Origin: Entamoeba histolytica HM-1:IMSS | Lineage: Eukaryota; Evosea; Mastigamoebida; Endamoebidae | Direction of reading: 5' to 3' | Length of the DNA: 43,500 nt | Assembly: GCF_000208925.1 (NCBI RefSeq) | Contig: NW_001914978.1 | Location: 5,013-48,512, forward strand | In this document: positions 40,381-43,500 of the stretch, in pieces | Layout of the letters: each line of letters opens with the position of its first letter | Numbering within the stretch: the first letter of the stretch is position 1 | The notes under the pieces: model-generated | What the model saw: the letters and a program-made list of their open reading frames with translations, nothing else | The model's database searches: none | Told to the model about the DNA's origin: nothing | Program-made: the position numbers and the translations under genes

Positions 40381-43300
40381 AATGAAAATGAATAGTTATG
40401 AAAGAATGATTCTTTTGTATATTTTCAAATTAATTGATAATTAATATTAATAAATTAATGAAATGAATAATAATGAGAATAATTCATTTTAAATAAAATG
40501 AAATAAAAATGATGATAAATAATTAATGTTTCAATGAGTAATACATTATTTAAGTTTCATATTTATTACATTAATTATCTTATTTATTATTCACTCTATT
40601 TAAATTATTGTTTATTTAAAATATAAATTATCATATTTTATATTAATTTATTCAAAATAAATTTAAATAAAAATTCATTTACTTTCTTTAAGTTTTTTAA
40701 TTACTTCATTAAATTGTATTGTAGAAATAAAATCATATCATCTTTCTGATGTTGTTCAATAATTATGCATATTTATTAACTTTTTAATTATTTATTATCT
40801 ACGATGAATATTTCTAATACGTTATGTTCTAGTTATTCTTAGTCAACAAATTTAATACCTTCTTTTACAAACACAAACATTTTGGTAATTTTGTGTTCTT
40901 TTTATTTCTTTCACTTCTTTCAATTTCCAAATCACAATAGTTGATTTCTATGTATTTATTCTTTTAATTCTTTGTAATTTCTTTATTTTTATTTATTTGG
41001 TTATTCTTTTCTTGTTTAATGTTTCTGTCTTTTTTATCTTTTTCTTCAGTAATATTATGATAAAGAGCGTCTCTTTTTCATTTATTCTACATTAATTGAT
41101 GTTAATAATATTGTCATTGTCATCACTCTTACAATTCCATTTTCGGATTATGTGTTATCATAACAAGATGAACTTTTTGACTCATTAAATTACATTGGAA
41201 ATTTATTATTTTCCAGTTATTCCATTAAAAATTTCCATTAATTTTTGTGTTATTTGTCTACTTTTGTTTTATTCTTTTCTTCATGAACTTCTTTATAAAT
41301 ATAACATTAACATTTAATACATCCAATACAAACATGTCTCCAAATATTTAATATTGGAAAAATATTCTGTCTTGTTTTATTCAATGTTTTATTATTTTAT
41401 AAAAGCCTTGATTAAAATTCAAAACAATATTAATTATTTAAAGTTCTTTTATATATTTTTATATATAATCAACTATTTATTCATATATATTCTTTCATTC
41501 TTCTATGTCTTGTAACACATACGTATCAATAATAAATATATCATTCATCACTTTCTCATTATGAACATTTTGTTTCTTTAGTTTTTGATTTTGCGTTCTT
41601 ATTTTCTTTCAAAACATTCTTCTTCATTTTGAATTTACAAAATATACTTTTCAATCAGTTGTATTTCAATTGATAAATAATTTAATTTGTTTAATATTCA
41701 TTAATTGTATTTAGTTGTTAGTTGTTTAAAAGTAAGTAAACATAACAATTATTTATCAATTTGAAGAATTGAAGTTATTTATTATTAAAAAACATTTCAT
41801 TTTCATTTGAAATAAATAATTACAATTCTACATTTTTTAAATATTCATCACCTTATATTTTATTTAAATGAAAAACAACAAAATATTTTATCGAATGTTA
41901 CATAAACATTATTATTGTTTTTATTTAATTTTACATTAAAAATATATTTTTGAAATAAAATGAAATAGAAAATATATAAAAATAAATGAAGAAAATGTGT
42001 CGATAATTTAACATAACAGTTTGTTTTTGTTTATTAGTTTGAAATACAAACATCATTAAAACAAAAATAAATTTGTAATGTTATGATTGAATTAAAAAAA
42101 TGAATAAATAATTTTACACTACTTTTGAAATATACTTATTATTATAATTGTTTATTTCCCATTAAACAATTATTTTTTATTCAGTCACAATGATTATATT
42201 TTTATTCATGGATTATTAAATAGAATGAATGATGATAATGATGTTAAATAATTAAGATGAAAGAATGAAAATTTGATTAAAATAATTTTTTATTTCATCT
42301 TTAACAAACAAAAACAAATATTTACAATATTGATTATTTTATCATATTAAATATTTTAACAATTAAAATATTTATTATTTCTTCTATTATGTTATTTAAT
42401 GTAATTTTATCATTTAATTTGATTTTTATTCATTCTTTTATTTATTGTGTATTTATAATAATTATTTCTTTTCTTTTCTCTTTTCTTTCTTATTCTTATT
42501 TTTATTATCGTATTTTTTGTTTATCATTTATTATCTTTATTAAATTAATTTGATTGAAATGGTGTTGATAAAACAAAGTAATATTAAATATAATAACAAC
42601 AAAGAAATAATAAAAATAAGATAAATAAGTGATATTATTTATTTTCTATTATTCTTTATTCAAATGAGAATAATCATTTCTTTATACTTTAATATTTTTT
42701 ATTCTTCTTTTATTATTTAGTTTTTCATTTATGAGAATGTTGATTTTCTATTCATCATTTTTTATTTAAATTGAATTAATTTATTTTTATTTTTCATCAT
42801 TTTAATTATTCTCATTGAATTATCATTTATTTCTTATTTTATGAATGATTATTTCATTATTATTATATTGTTATGTATAATTTCATTTATTATTAATATC
42901 ATCATTTATATCTTTTTCTTTTCTTATTATTATTTCATATTATCTTATTTCATTCTTTCTATTATTATTTATTATATTTCTTATTAAATTAATTCATCAT
43001 AATCAATTATTATTTGATATTTCATTATTTGATTTTGTATTAATATTTGTGTGTTGTTTCTGATTTTCATTATTCATTTCTCATTTCATTTTCATTTAAT
43101 AAAATAGAAGAATAAAAATAATGAAAGAAGATAAATAAAATAAGAATAAAATAAGATAAAATCAATGATATTGTTATTATATTATTATGTTATTTTAGTT
43201 TTGATTTTATATTTATTATTTTATTTTTATCTTTTATAATCATCATTCATTTCTTCTTTTTGTCAATTTCTCTTTTCTAAACATCACTCAATTTATTCTA

Positions 43301-43500
43301 TTTATTTTATTTTCATTCTATTTTCATTATTCTTGTTGTTATTTTATTTAGTTCTTCTTTTATCATTTGTCATTTCTTGTTTATTCATGTTTGTTGTATA
43401 TTTTATTATTATTATTTATTTTATGTTGTGTTATTCTTATTTATCTTTCTTATTATGTTTTGTTTATTATTGTTTAAATAGAAAATAAGAAGAAGAATAA
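40381..43500. other. Low-complexity AT region, with a possible further LINE scrap at about 40.86-41.4 kb
   Basis: No intact gene. At about 41,400-40,860 the minus strand gives RHVCIGCIKC, INFQCNLMSQKVHLVMITHN and ALYHNITEEKD. These fall in the same order as the knuckle, INFNNHPK...MIITYN and PDIYYQNMKEKK pieces of the LINE endonuclease, so an older LINE copy is possible. From about 41.4 kb on the sequence is alternating T-rich (TTATTTCATT) and A/G-rich (GAAGAATAAAAATAATGAAAG) blocks like those at 33.6-35.3 kb. Confidence 0.4.

Noticed and set aside
1..43500. tRNA genes, rRNA genes, CRISPR arrays, prokaryotic operons
   Set aside because: No T-loop, anticodon-stem or spacer-repeat pattern found by eye; the gene structures are eukaryotic.

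Overview
The window looks like nuclear DNA of an Entamoeba of the E. histolytica clade. It is very AT-rich and its genes are compact. Introns are 39-69 bp, mostly starting GTTTGT and ending AG. There is an intact papain-family protease that looks like CP-A5, with an RGD tripeptide in its propeptide, and a decayed LINE with a restriction-like endonuclease. CP-A5 is intact in E. histolytica and described as degenerate in E. dispar, so E. histolytica or a close relative such as E. nuttalli is most likely. The species call is inference. Nine introns were placed by eye; several genes exist only after splicing.

Layout. 1-6 kb is gene-dense: 3' end of a Cof-type HAD phosphatase, an Entamoeba-type orphan protein, a spliced pseudokinase-kinase fusion (second domain Atg1/ULK-like), a spliced NF-YB histone-fold factor and an Rrp15 ribosome-biogenesis factor. 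6-9.3 kb is a gene graveyard holding a leucine-rich-repeat pseudogene and a worn LINE endonuclease fragment. CP-A5 follows at 9.35 kb, then a second member of the orphan family. 11.7-32.8 kb is gene-dense again: Neo1/ATP9-type P4-ATPase, phosphopantetheinyl transferase, tetraspanin, small membrane proteins, EMC10-like subunit, two-repeat Myb factor, glucosidase II beta, a GPI-type surface protein, coactosin, a TRAPPC10-like protein, a type I membrane protein, ATG16, a longin R-SNARE, an EF-hand protein and TRM10. From 32.8 kb to the end no intact gene is visible: a decayed ORF, repeated polypurine blocks with GATGCAAA repeats, a nearly complete decayed LINE (about 35.84-40.38 kb, minus strand), a possible further LINE scrap, and low-complexity AT sequence.

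Several genes share secretory, membrane-traffic and autophagy themes (P4 flippase, TRAPP, R-SNARE, ATG16, possible Atg1-like kinase, EMC10, glucosidase II beta, tetraspanin, CP-A5). This is not an operon, and I claim no joint regulation. I found no CRISPR array, tRNA or rRNA, and no clearly new defence-type system. The most unusual items are the pseudokinase-kinase fusion, the paralogous orphan pair, the pseudogene and LINE debris next to CP-A5, and the decayed LINE with a TAATG junction and a TGA-only run of stops in its RT core.
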